A stretch of 64,000 nt of DNA from Adineta ricciae (Eukaryota > Rotifera > Eurotatoria > Adinetida > Adinetidae): the NCBI GenBank assembly GCA_905250025.1, contig CAJNOJ010000019.1, positions 186,001 to 250,000 of the forward strand, read 5' to 3'. The stretch's first letter is position 1, and each line of letters begins with the position of its first letter. Position numbers and translations under genes: made by a program. Below, piece by piece: positions 1-12,180 of the stretch. Under the pieces are notes generated by a model that did not search any database, was not told where the DNA came from, and saw only the letters and a program-made list of their open reading frames with translations.

Positions 1-1
1 A

Positions 2-151
2 CTGACTGAATTGGTCGAAGATGATGGCTATAGAGAAGAAGAATATGAGTTAACCGGGAATGGTCATCTGAGAAAACAAACCGATTCTAGAGCATCGAAA
101 ATATTGTTATTGTTGTCGTCCATCTTCTTGACAACGAAGAAAGAAATCTAA
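2..151 (+). CDS. possible 3' end of an upstream gene (hypothetical)
   Basis: From base 2 a frame stays open for 49 codons from the window edge to a TAA at 149-151. It begins with an acidic stretch (LTELVEDDGYREEEYELTG) and ends in a short hydrophobic run (ILLLLSSIFL) followed by TTKKEI. The acidic, non-repetitive start looks more like coding sequence than chance. It may be the last exon of a plus-strand gene that starts outside the window, or the reading may cross into an intron or 3' UTR. No family was recognised. Confidence 0.25.
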   Translation: MTELVEDDGYREEEYELTGNGHLRKQTDSRASKILLLLSSIFLTTKKEI

Positions 152-1881
152 AAAAAAGCCTTCACATGTGAAATGATTAATGACATCTTTCTTAAAATCA
201 ATTATCGATTTATGATTTGTTAGAATTCCGATGGGGGACGAGTGATCGCGAAAGTTATTGACTTTAAAACGGGAAAAAATCAACTGTTCATTATTCATTG
301 CGAAAAAGTTCGAAAAAGTTTGAAAAGAATAGAATGACGAAAATTTTGGGCGGCGGAACATGACTGTTGCCATCGAACGCCTACCTTGAACAAACAGCAT
401 TTAAAAAAGAAGAAAAAAAAATGGCAGCAGAAAGAATAAAAACTCCAAAAGAATTCTCTTTCTTTCATACGACCGGCAGTCAGCATCAGCATTCTCTCCT
501 TCTTCATTGCTCACTTACAATTGATGTAGTTAGAAGCCAATTGATTACAACATTGTAATCAGGATTAAAATCAACTGTGCATCTATCAGATTTAATTAAA
601 AAGATAAAAAGTAGTGTTATAGTAGAAAATTAGATGTAATTCTGACAAGTATATCGTTTCCGATAGATGGCAGCTCATTCTAAACATTCTCAGTCAGCGT
701 GACATGAGCAGTTGATATTCGGGAAACGAAACTGAATCGCTTTATACGTCATTGAAAAACTGTTATATTATCAACCTATTTGACAAACTTATTTTATCAA
801 GATAAAGGGATTGTCATATGATTATTGGGTGCCGAATCAAATTCTGATCGGTAAAACGCATCGACAGAAAATTGACGAGATAAGAAATATCGAATAAAAT
901 ATGTATGTTTTAGATCACTTCAGCAAGTACATGACGTCAAATGACAAAGCTATAATATATTTAGTAAACAAGTTCAATATGCATATTCAGATTGTATTTT
1001 GACCAATCATATGTCCATTGTCTAATGATTACTCACACTATTTTGAAAGCCGATCGATCATGTTTCTTCTGCCAAGCAGTAAGTGAACCACATTTCAGAC
1101 TCGAATCCACTCGCATATCCAGATAAACTTGATGACGTGAGCGTAAAATACACGAATACTATCAGAATGAGTTTTCTTGATCATGTCTATAAACAAATTC
1201 GGATTGTCTGTTGGATTGATACATCGACAGACGTGCTGATATTGGTGACCTCTTTCAATTAGTTTTAACAACTTGACGCGTACTTCCCAATAGCTGTGTC
1301 ATGGGTAGAATGCAAATATTGTTTTCTTGTTGCGACATGCGACGAAGCAAGCCATATACAGCATCTATTACATTTCTTAATACGTTTGATCAACATAGCA
1401 TGCATTGCTCGTCAGTCCGTACCAATGATTCGGCTTTTAAGTACAAATGGTTGAAACATTATTCATCAAATATCATCATCGGTTGTTAGTGACAACTAAC
1501 GTTAAAGCGCCAAAAAAATGTAGGTTAGAACCAACGTGCTTTTTAACCTAGTTTTCTACTAAATTATTATCAATGTTAGTCGCGCAGAAGGGGTCAAAAA
1601 AGCGTTTTGTTCGATTCTGTGAATTGTCATGCAGCCGCCTTATGGCTCAGCGCCGTCAAGGAGAATGACATCAAGTCAGTCATACGGTGCATATATTTAC
1701 TTTTCAACGTATAGTCTGCTTCGACGAATACATGAATGGTATGGCGATTACGCAGTCTGTTAATTTGGATTGGAAATGAAGGAGAGTACTATCTCAAGTC
1801 ATAGAAAATTTTTAGATAGATTACAAAGCCCATCAATCAATCGACATGCTTGAATAATCGTTTAAATTTCGATTTCGTTTT
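152..1881. other. intergenic, no gene seen
   Basis: AT-rich sequence with only short, low-complexity open frames on either strand. No conserved protein motif, tRNA-like cloverleaf or transposon feature was recognised. The part next to 1881 should hold the promoter of the first nuclear receptor gene, but no clear core element was seen. Confidence 0.5.
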
Positions 1882-3406
1882 GTGCATAAGTGTATCGAGT
1901 CGGAGCTGATGAATGCAGTTTCTAATTTGTTATTAGATAGTTCGCTGCTTTTGATTGCCATGTGCACTAATCCAATGGATATTTTCGATGATTTCAACGA
2001 ACGTGCGAATATTCGTCGAAGAAAATTTGTGGTAAAACATCGTAAATTGGATCTAACGTGTGCTGTTTGTGGAGGTGTTGCTCATGGTAAGTATTTCCGT
2101 GGAGAAATGCATTTGTCAACGCTTGACCATTGTGGATGCTTTTTAGGTTACAACTTCGATGCTATCTCATGTGAATCTTGCAAAGCATTCTTTCGTCGGA
2201 ACGCTTTACGATTACCGGTAATGGCTCACAATAGTGAATTGTCTGTTTTGGATTTTTGTGTTTCCAGGGTAAATTGATCTGCCGCCAAAAAAATGATTGT
2301 ATTGTAAGATTTGATGTCAAGAAACGATGTAAAAAGTGTCGACTAGAGAAATGTTTTGCTGCAGGTCAGATCAACCAATGGTCTCGAATCACTAATAACG
2401 GTTATTTCTAGGTATGCGTAAAGAATGGATTCTAACAGACAAAGAGTAAGTTAATAAAATCAATTCCGGAACAAATGCTAATCACGTATTTATTTTAGAA
2501 AAGAAGAGAAACGATTGAAAATTGCGGAGAATCGTCGTATAAAAGAAATTCAAAATGCTCTGAAAACTGAAGTATGCCTAATATATGAGATGAACTTCTT
2601 TCTATTCTTTTCATTAGGCTCTCTCGGTTGATGCTTTACTTGAAAGTCCAAAAGCTCTTCTCTGTCTCTCGACCTCCAATGTGGAGCATTTGACCGAAAC
2701 AGATCTCTCAAAATTAAAATCTCTTGAAAATGCGTACATCACGGCAGTGAAACTAAATCAAATAACTGGCATATTGAAGTATCCGGCGATTCACTCGATT
2801 AGCTCGACATTAGATTTATTTCGTATCCCGATATTTCTTTCTTCGATGCGATTAATCACTTATTTTAAACAAATTCCCGAATTCCAACACTTAACGATGG
2901 ATGAACAAATCTATTTAGTTAAGTTAAACACGTTACTCATCGCTTTTCTACATTCAATGTTTATCTACAATGTTGAAAATGTCATTTATCATGAACCTAA
3001 TACAGACGATCCATTATTTTTAGAAAAAGACTGGACGAAAACGATCACTAAAGAATTCCATCAAGAAATGAAGCAAATCCGGTCGAATCTTAACGAAATT
3101 CTGCAAACTGGCACCCAAACTATGTCCGTTATCTTCTTAATTAATCTCTTCTGTATCGGCTTCACCTCAAAATCTCCTCCAGATAATCTCACTGCACTCC
3201 ACATTTTACATGCACAAAGCGTCTACAACGAATTGTTTTGGAAATACTGCCTACATCACTATGATTTATCCAAATCACTAAGATTGCATTTGCAACTCAC
3301 AACTAGCATTATGAAACTGCAGACACTAATATCGAATTTCTGTGCAAGAATCCATGACTATCTTGATGTGACGAAATTATCGCCATTGATGCAAAGTCTT
3401 CTATAG
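1882..3406 (+). CDS. nuclear receptor 1 of 4 (NR1J/HR96-like)
   Basis: Ligand-regulated transcription factor type; family members act in the nucleus on DNA response elements. Visible order: short N-terminus, two-finger DNA-binding domain (CAVCGGVAHG, then CESCKAFFRRNAL as P-box region, then CRQKNDCIV and CKKCRLEKCF), hinge MRKEWILTDKE, then a ligand-binding domain with the helix 3-4 signature (MRLITYFKQIPEF...LVKLN). The P-box ESCKA is the HR96/DAF-12 type (established knowledge). Exons by GT-AG: about 1882-2086, 2147-2217, 2268-2364, from 2412, then two more, the last carrying the ligand-binding domain. The start is uncertain: an in-frame ATG at 1960 is an alternative. The C-terminus is PLMQSLL, so the usual acidic residue of activation helix 12 is absent. 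First of four tandem paralogues. HR96 orthology itself is inference from the finger motifs. Confidence 0.88.
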
Positions 3407-4351
3407 ATCTAACCGCAAATAATTTGAAAAGTTCGATTTGATTTCCGTGAAAAGACGCTAATTGATCGAATGCTTTTTTGTTTTGAATGCGTCATCGCTT
3501 TGTAAAATATATTATTCTGTTTTGCTAGGTTATTTATTGAACATAGAGCCTTGCCTTGCGAAATAAAAACACGAACCGCAGCCAGATGGAATAGTCTTAT
3601 CGTTAAATAAACTACATTTGAACAGGCAAATATATTTCAATCGCAATGATTGGCTTAGACGATAAAACTGAACATTGCGACGACATTAGCGAGCACGTAA
3701 GAACATAGATTTATGTACGTTTTAAAGTCTGACTTCAATCCAACGAACGTAATTGCATTTGCCTATTCGTTAACGCTATGATTTTAATGTCAGCACAGTA
3801 CCTAGGGCTGAATTTCGCCATAGATGGTTACACCTGCTTAATTTACCGAATCGGATAGACATGAATAAAGTCGACGATGTAATTTGGCAATCTTTGTCTG
3901 GAATATAACAAAACTGAACGACTAGATGGTCTTTTTCTCATATAAGAAAAATTCAATTTCTGTTTTTAGATTTTGTTGCATTTTCTTTGACTCAACTTCA
4001 TGCACGATTTCTATATTAATGTTTATGCTGGTGTAGATTCAAACAAAAGAAAGGAAAGCCGCTCTCGTCAATTAAGTAGAAGAAGAAGAAGAAGAAGAAG
4101 AAAGAAGATTATTCATCATCGTCGTCATTGGTAAAGAACACGTCATAGTTTTTCTTTTCTTTTCTTCTAATGGATAACCCTACCGAGTACGAAGAAGAAT
4201 AGCGCATCTATATATGTTGTGAAGAAGGTAGAAACAATCTGAATCTCGTGTGTTACATTTTTCGACTAGTATTCATTTTGTATGCTTGTATTGCGCAAAC
4301 CACTACTATCATATAGCGAAATTTTTTCTCTGTAGATTAATATGATTTAAT
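3407..4351. other. intergenic spacer in receptor cluster
   Basis: No gene seen. It contains a GAA/AAG microsatellite near 4078-4110. A pyrimidine-rich acceptor-like tag (TTTTTTCTCTGTAG) ends at 4335, 16 bases before the next start codon, and could be a 5' UTR intron or a trans-splice acceptor. Confidence 0.5.
4078..4110. repeat. GAA microsatellite
   Basis: About nine tandem AGA/GAA units lie in the spacer upstream of the second receptor gene. Simple sequence repeat, with no coding role seen. Confidence 0.8.
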
Positions 4352-6106
4352 ATGACTACGCAAGAAGACAATCTTTTCCTCGATGCTAAAGCGAATGCTA
4401 ATCCATCCACCGAGCAAAAGCCAAGTAGTAAACGTCCAAATGCTACGCTGATATGTGTTGTGTGTGGCGACGGTGCATTGGGTAATCCAAAGTCTTTCAT
4501 TTTTTTCATAGAGCAAACGTTTATTTCCAGGTTACAATTTCGATGCTATTTCTTGTGAATCGTGTAAAGCGTTTTTTCGTCGGAATGCTTTACGACCGCC
4601 GGTAAACTTCTTTCCTATGTTGAATGGTTAACAACTATGTAGTCGGCAATTGCGGAAGATTTTCTAATTTCGATAGTAGTTCGATTGTGTCTATTGCAGT
4701 GTATAATTTTGAAAAAGATCCATTCTTGAGATGGCGACTGAGTTTGATACTAACTAGAACACGTTTTTCTCTTCAAGTACAAGTGATATGACTAGATGTT
4801 GTATTTGAAAAGGAACTCTCGTTAATATGATAGATGCGAGGAATGATGCATCGAATAATATTGAAATCTACTTCTAGGATAGACTCAAATGTCGTGGTAC
4901 TGGAAATTGTGAAATAACCGTTGAAAATAGAAAACGATGTAAACGATGTCGATTGGAAAAATGTTTCAAAATGGGTAAAGAACTATTTCTGTCATGATAT
5001 CTAATGATTTATCGAGAACATCATGTTAGGTATGAGAAAAGAGTGGATTCTGACCGATGAAGAGTAAGTTGAACTAGTTGATTTCGTATTTGTGTTTAAT
5101 CTAGTGTAGTCGTTTTTAGAAAGCAGAAGAAGAGAAATCAGCTAGTAGAAAAACATCGACTAAAACACTCTCAGGCGCCAACAACTGTCCACCGGCATCG
5201 TCGTCGAATTCCGGCCAATGTAAGACATGTCCGTGCCAACATTCCCCGATCTTTGATCTTCTTGTTTAGTCGCGAACCGAAAACAGTAACTCAGATGATG
5301 ACTCTGCTTCACCTCAACGAACAACGAATACCATTGAAGAAACGTCATTAATGACAGAAGTTGACTGGTCCAAAATTCATCGAATTCAGACCGCATATAT
5401 CGAAGCAATGGAATATAACCAAGTTTTCGGTGTACCGCTTTACCCTGCGACACATTCAATTCATACAACGCTCGAACTCATTCGTGTTCCAACTTACCTC
5501 TCGTCATTGCGTCTCATCACATATTTAAAAAAAACTGAAGAATTCCATCTTCTCGATATTGACGATCGTGTAACATTAGTCAAACACAATTTATTAGCAG
5601 CAGTTTTCATGCATATTGTGCTAATCTATAATCCAGTTGCCGATACCTATCACGAACACAACACGCAAGATCCTGTCTTCCAAGGCAAGGATTGGGTTGA
5701 AATCTTAGGCGAAGATTTCTATCACGATATCACCGCAACCGTCACAAAAATAATTCGAATAGTTGAATACGACCGTGTGGTCGTGAAAATCCTTCTACTC
5801 ATCCTTGTTTACATTAAAGGCTTCTGTGCATACGATCTTCCTAACGAACCATCATTAAATAACATGTTCGTTGCCTACAATGTCCAGAATATTTACCTTG
5901 AAACGTTGTACAAATATTGTTTACATCAGTACGGTTCAACGAAAACAATTCATTTATTTACAAATTTAATCGGTGCCTTTTTCTCCATTCAGCGTTTATC
6001 CATACATTTGAAAGATCTTACACATGATGTTATTGACGCATCGCAACTATCACCATTGATGCAGAGTGTTTTACAATTACCAGATACATCTGCATCTCGT
6101 AGTTAA
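4352..6106 (+). CDS. nuclear receptor 2 of 4 (NR1J/HR96-like)
   Basis: Two-finger DNA-binding domain (CVVCGDGALG, YNFDAISCESCKAFF, KCRGTGNCEIT, CKRCRLEKCF), hinge MRKEWILTDEE and a full ligand-binding domain (LRLITYLKKTEEF...LVKHN). The ESCKA P-box places it with HR96/DAF-12-type receptors. Introns fall after GALG, after RNALRPP, after KCFKMG and after TDEE, the same places as in receptor 1, plus one in the hinge that joins at about 5270 (SRTENSNSDDDSASPQ). The intron before DRLKC is long, about 275 bases. The protein ends SPLMQSVL plus a short tail LPDTSASRS, so the helix-12 Glu is again replaced by Ser. The start ATG at 4352 follows an acceptor-like site by 16 bases. Confidence 0.9.
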
Positions 6107-7089
6107 AACAGTTTTTCAACTCGAAATAGAGAATAAAATGCAATGATTTTCTTTTGTTTGTTTTAAACATAAAAGCACTAATCGTTCTGATTGACGTCAG
6201 CGATGTCGGAGGAGTCATCTGTTGCCTGATTCCATTGTTAAGATCAATATTTGACATAAGAATGATTCCAACACTCTTCTTTTGAAATAATGTCGGTAAA
6301 TGGTGACAAAGTACATTTTCTTTCTTCCTGTATATTTGTTTTTTGGGAGAAAATTCTATTTGTCGCGTTGGGCTGTCAATTCAAGGTGAAGTCGCTGAGA
6401 CATCGTCATTTGTGTTAATGTTCTATTTTAAGCAAAAATTTCACATCTTTTTGCCCGACATAACTGAGGTTTGATAGCAAGTATTTCATTCGTAGACGAG
6501 CGAAAAGTTCACTAAGAGCACCCAGTGCATCCTTTTGGTTAACTAGCGAACTCTCTAGCTTTTGACAAAATAGTAGAGGTTCGTTGTTGTTTTTATAGTT
6601 TCTTTGCTTTTCTCGCTATCGTCATTCGTCAGCTGACGGAGCTTGAGAAGCCAATGTCGTCAATATATTAGTACTTAGTAGCGAAAACATTTTTTTCTGT
6701 TCTGTTCTATCATTTGTCTTGCTTCATAAATTTGAAAAGATATGCTCGTTGCATTGTGAAGGAAGGTCAACAAAGTATAAGAGATTTTATCATTCGTCAT
6801 CCCGCAGAAAAGAGAAAAATTTTAAACAAGATATTTTTGAGTGAAAACTATAGATTTCTTCTCAAATGGATTAGCTCCTTTTTTTTCTTTCTATAAACAA
6901 CCATGCCATTAACTGAGTAATTTTATTTTTTTCCTCGCTTTTTTCTGTTCTATCCGGTGTTGTGCATTTTTATTACCTAGTTGATTCAAAAGTACGATCT
7001 TTTTCTTTCTTGCTTCTAAAAAACAAACACCTACTATCTGAAAATTCAATCGATCTCAAAAACTTTTTTACACCTTTTCGCAACTGATT
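6107..7089. other. intergenic spacer in receptor cluster
   Basis: No gene seen. AT-rich and T-rich. A 60-codon open frame at 6714-6896 has no family features and was not called. Confidence 0.5.
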
Positions 7090-8541
7090 ATGAGCACAAA
7101 CAACAGCCAGTATCGTAAACGCGTCGTACGTCGTCAACATAATCTTTTCAAAAATGACACGTATGACAAAGATGATTCATTGACTTCCCCAAGTAATCCA
7201 CAACAACAACGACATGTCCGGAAGAAACCTGAAGGATTAATTTGCAGTATATGCGAAGGACCGGCTCACGGCTATAACTTTGACGCCATCACATGTGAAT
7301 CATGCAAAGCTTTTTTTCGACGAAATGCTTTACGATCGACAGTATGTGAACAGTTATTTGTGATTTCATTCATGAAGGCTTTTTTGTTTCTAGGATAGAT
7401 TTAAATGTCGAGGTAACGATGGAAAATGTGCTATAACAACGGCAACACGAAAGCGTTGCAAAGCATGTAGACTAGCGAAATGTTTTGAAAAAGGTTTGGA
7501 AGATTTATTCGAAATTAATGCATGTAGTTTTATTTTTCGAATAGGAATGCGAGCGGACTGGATTTTGACGGACGAAGAACGTGTGAATAAACGACGAAAA
7601 ATTGAAGAAAACCGGCGACTTCGTCGATTAATTTACCCTGACACAGCTGACTCCGATGAAGTTCGTAGTCTCGACAATCACTTTGTTCTTGAAATATTTT
7701 TCGTTTTTTCTTTGCCGAATAGTCTTCAAGCGTTATGATCAAAAGTGAAGCAATGATCAGCGAAGATCTTCATCTATCTCTTCCCCCATGTTCAATATCT
7801 CCAGAAGATTCATGTAAAATTGAACAAATTAACCAAGCATACGAAGAATCAATTCGTCTTGCCTCTCTACCACCGGAACTACCAGCGTATCCTTATACCG
7901 CGCGAATCAATGCTCCGTGGGAAATGATGAATATTCCTGTAAATCTACAATCGTTGCGTCTAATCACATTTTACAAACTGATTCCCGAATTTTCCGCGCT
8001 GAACGAAAGCGATAAATTAGTTTTAATTAAATACAACGCATTTGCACTAGTTTTCGTACGTTCGGCAATCGTTTACGACCCGATTACTGATACTTACCAT
8101 GAGCCGGGTGCTGGTGATTGTATGTTCGCGGGCAAAGATATGATACAATGTTTTAGCTTAGAACAATATCATCAATCAACGCGTTGCGTTCGTCGATTGA
8201 TTGATGCAACACAAAAGGACCGTGTTATTGTACAGATATTTTTAATAATTGCATTATTATCCAAAGGCGCAGCTATATTCATAGATATGACAGAAGCCGA
8301 ACCAATTGCGAACGACATCCTTTCGCTATTCCGTACACAAAATTACTTTGTCGATCTGTTGTGGAAATACTGTGAAAGTACATATGGATTTGAACAAGCC
8401 GTTCAAATGTGGACCAAACTTGTTTTCGCTTCGATTGACGCACATTTACAATCGTTCAATACATGCTACAATTATGTTCGACACGATGAAGTTGCAGAAC
8501 AACTTGTGCCTTTAATGAAATCAGTTGCATTGAATGTTTGA
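7090..8541 (+). CDS. nuclear receptor 3 of 4 (NR1J/HR96-like)
   Basis: DNA-binding domain CSICEGPAHGYNFDAITC, P-box CESCKAFFRRNAL, second finger CRGNDGKCAITTATRKRC and CKACRLAKCF, then MRADWILTDEER; ligand-binding domain with LRLITFYKLIPEF and LVLIKYN. In this copy the first finger is uninterrupted: the intron found after A(H/L)G in receptors 1, 2 and 4 is missing. Introns remain after RNALRST (about 7341-7394), after CFEKG (about 7494-7545), and before the main ligand-binding exon that starts near 7724. The protein ends PLMKSVALNV, again without the helix-12 Glu. The start ATG at 7090 opens a basic N-terminus (KRVVRRQHN). Confidence 0.9.
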
Positions 8542-9545
8542 ATAGATAGTATTGCTTGTGACAGCCGATTGTACTTTTTTGTTTTTTCTTTTGTTAAGGT
8601 TATTGTTGTATTTGTACAGATTATTCAAACAGAACTTTTCGCTTTTGTTTTAACGAAACTTTTCCTTTATTAGAAGATCAAATACATTTTTATGAGAAAA
8701 CTAAGCTAACTGAACGTAATGACACGTGAGAGAACAGTGTTTTGATCTTCAGAGTTAATGTTCGATGAATATTCATTTGTTCATTTTCTAGGCAAAAGGC
8801 AAAGAAACCAGATTCGTTTACTGCTTGTTACTGAAAGACATCGAGCGATTATCCTTGCGAGATATATTAAGATTGAGGTCAGTTTGGTCTATCACAGTGC
8901 GACTAGAAAGCAATTAGTGAAGTAGGCATTAATCATGATTGCTTTTAAACAAGTGAAATTTTAAAGGAGCACTTGAGAAATAACTCGGAAGTTATTGAAA
9001 AATATAAACGGAGTTTTACCAAAAATTATATTAATGAATTCGACTCCAGGTCACCCGCTTTCTGCAGAGATTTTTGTCGTTATACATCGAGTCATTGAGA
9101 ATTCAAGAATCACCAACATACTGATCTTTATGCAACTCATATATCGGAAGACAAGTCTGTCGCGAGATGAAATTACAATTCCCACGTCAAATTCTACTCT
9201 AGATACCTGTCGTTACTAAAAACCTACAAATGTATTTTGTTGGCACAGAAATGCACTGTCATCATCTAACATGTTCTCACCACTATTTTCATTCTGTTTT
9301 TTTTTGCGTTTCTCTCATTTTCTTTCTTTCTGTTTCTTTTTCTTTTCTGTCGACCCTACTGGTTCTCGTATCTTACTGTCGTTATTTTGCTTATTTTTTT
9401 CTTCTTTCGTCAAGACAATTGTATACAAAACTCAGTTAGGGGCCTGTGATTGATCGCACGACTATGCCTTAATACTCAGCGCTTATCTTTCGAAATTCAT
9501 TCCAACCATCTGCCATTTTCATCTAGATCTCCTTCAATACTTGCA
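8542..9545. other. intergenic spacer in receptor cluster
   Basis: No gene seen. T/C-rich open frames around 9230-9450 are low-complexity and lack family features. Confidence 0.5.
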
Positions 9546-11051
9546 ATGCAATCAGATCGTCGAATATCTACAATTAGTACAACATCCGTGCGAAAAGAAC
9601 ATCGAAAACGTTCGTACTCGAACGGAACTTTTCGTCGACGTGATCGACAAGATCTCATTTGTGTTATTTGTCTTGCCCCCGCAATTGGTAAGAAGGGTCG
9701 CGTACTTAAAATTATTTAACTAACCTTTCCCCGGATGTATCTTTTTTCCTTTCTACTCATCACTTCAATCTATTTTTAGGTTACAATTTTGATCAAATCA
9801 CGTGCGAAAGTTGCAAAGCGTTCTTCCGACGTAATGCATTAACTAATGCGGTAAATTTCAGGATGGAAAGTGTCCCACTAAAAAAACTGACTTTGATTTT
9901 CGAGTTTAGGATAAATTTAAATGTCGGACTGGTACCAACGATTGTATGATTACATTAGATACTCGAAAGGTACGTTGTCAGTTATCAGACGAAAATATTC
10001 GCTTGAACTTCATCGATTTTAGAGATGTAAATATTGTCGTTTGAAAAAATGCTTTGACAAAGGTTTAAGAAAAGACTGGATCATGTCCGAAGAGGAAAAA
10101 CGTACGAAAAAACAGAAAATTGAAGATAATCGTCGTTTACGTGCAATGTCAATCCTTTCACAATCGGCTTCTTCGTTATCAGTTGCACCCGATGATCAAA
10201 TGTTGCCATCAACTCTCAACCGAAGCGATGACTCATGTGATAGTACTACGTCGAATGAGTGCAAACCGTCTACTGATGATCGTTTGGTTCATTCGTTAAC
10301 GAAAATCGCCGAACGCTATAGAAAAGCCGTTCAGCTGAATGTATCTGTGATCAAAGGTTGTACGAGTCCATGTTTGAGATACATGGATGACTTAATTGAC
10401 GTCCTGAACGAACCAACTCATCTTGCCACTTTACGGTTGATAACGTTTTTTAAATTGACACCAGAATTCAATGTAAATGATTTCGATATCGTCGAGTTTT
10501 CCTTGAAAATCTCCTATTTTTAGTCTTTACACGAAGACGATCGCCTTTTACTTGTCAAGCACAATTTAATGGTTGTATTGGGATACCATTTTTGTATCTG
10601 CGTCGACATAAACACGGGAATTTATCACGAACCAGATACCCCAAATGAATACTCCTATGAAGCTAGTGCGTTACGTAAATACTCGGATTCTCTTTATTAT
10701 CAAATGATAGATTGGTCTAGAAAATTAAAACATCTGTGTGCAGATGACCATTTAATATTGAAATTACTAATATTAATTGTGATTTTCTCCAAAGGCGTTG
10801 AACATATGGAACCGGTATTGGTCGAATCAACGAAAGTATTTTATTCTCAATGCGCCTTTGTTGATATTCTCTGGAATTATTTGAACTTACGTTTCGGAGA
10901 TGGACAAGCGTCACTAATGTTCCCACATATAGCCTTTTCTCTTATGAAAGCATACGCAATGGCGCGGGAAGCGAAAGAAGATGTGACTAGGCAAACTTCG
11001 GAAACAGCCGATGAGCTTGTTCCATTAATGAAATCTGTCGTATTATCCTAG
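9546..11051 (+). CDS. nuclear receptor 4 of 4 (NR1J/HR96-like, most divergent)
   Basis: First finger CVICLAPAIG / YNFDQITCESCKAFF, second finger CRTGTNDCMITLDTRK / RCKYCRLKKCF, then LRKDWIMSEEEKR, a Ser-rich hinge, and a ligand-binding domain (LRLITFFKLTPEF, then after a short intron ending near 10523, SLHEDDRLLLVKHN). Its intron pattern differs from the other three: it keeps the intron after the first finger, has an extra one inside the second zinc module (before RCKYC), lacks the one after the DNA-binding domain, and has one in the ligand-binding domain after PEFN. It ends PLMKSVVLS with no helix-12 Glu. ATG 9546 is preferred over upstream in-frame codons because MQSDRRIS begins a normal basic A/B region. 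Confidence 0.88.
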
Positions 11052-12180
11052 TATTCGATAGTTGGATACGTACGGTCGCTATACAACGATGTGCATAGGT
11101 CAATTTTTAATATCTACCAAATAAGATCGTTCGTTAATAAATGATATTTCAACGTTATCGTTGGAAATTGGCTCCAATGTAAATATACTTCTATTTTCAC
11201 CTCAGGAAAGTAAATAACACGTCGTGAAGTGTGAAGGAACGCATGAATAGTTCGATGGAGGTAAACATCAATTATCGCTGATAATCTCGTTCTTATCAAC
11301 ATGGTTAAGCTCGAAGGTTATGACTCGGTAAATACTTCCCTGTGTACATAAACAGAAACTAAAGAAAGAAAAAGTTCGAACTATGTCAAATATGCAAATG
11401 ATCGGCCACATACGTGAGAAGATGCTATTGACGACTAATTGCGGAAGCAATCTTCTACGTTTGATTATTTTCCCGACATGATAATTTCAAAGGAAGGCAA
11501 CGGTGCGGTTGCATTCGGTGTAAATCAAAGCGTCCCGGACCGTTCGACTAGATGGTCGTAGTGTGTTATGAAAACAGGAAATAGTCACGCAAGAGAGCTC
11601 CACAGAAATTCATTGATATGCCAGTGTTAGTATTCCGATATTTATTTTATAAAACAAGACGTACGAATCCATTTCTATATTTTTTAATTAGAAAAACAAA
11701 CATATATTTGTTTCAAAACTTTCAGTGACATCATCAACAAGAAAAAAACACGCACAAAACAAGTCGTCGTATGTCGATATGGATATCAATTTGATGAAGA
11801 TCTCGATGAAATATTCATCGAGTCGGAGGAGAAGAAAATGAAATAAAGAAAGAAGATCGTATTGCATCAGTGAAGAGAAAATCTAACACAGACAACACGG
11901 AAACATAATTGTCCGAAAAACGAACGACAGTTACAATGCACTTGGTGTCTTTCTCTCGATATGGCAGATCTTATTCATAACAAAAAACAAAGTCAATAAG
12001 AAATTTATGTTCAGAAATATAAAAAGATCGTGCAGATCAGAGGAAAATAGATAAAAATCATTTTTCAAAACAAAAATAAGCAAGGCAATAAAGAAGAAAA
12101 CTCTGGTTTTCTGCACAAAAACGTTTTGAGGAAGAGAAGCTGAGATATTATTGATATATTATATGGTTTGCTCTGTCTGT
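11052..12180. other. intergenic between receptor 4 and SNAP-25 (tail to tail)
   Basis: Both flanking genes end here, so this holds two 3' regions. No gene or conserved RNA was recognised. Confidence 0.5.

Noticed and set aside
107-400. 97-codon minus-strand open frame near the window start
   Set aside because: Low-complexity Phe/Ser-rich, no recognisable motif, no splice partners; likely chance in AT-rich DNA.
9230-9453. Hydrophobic overlapping frames resembling membrane peptides
   Set aside because: T/C-rich low complexity (long runs of Phe, Leu, Ser); expected from pyrimidine tracts.
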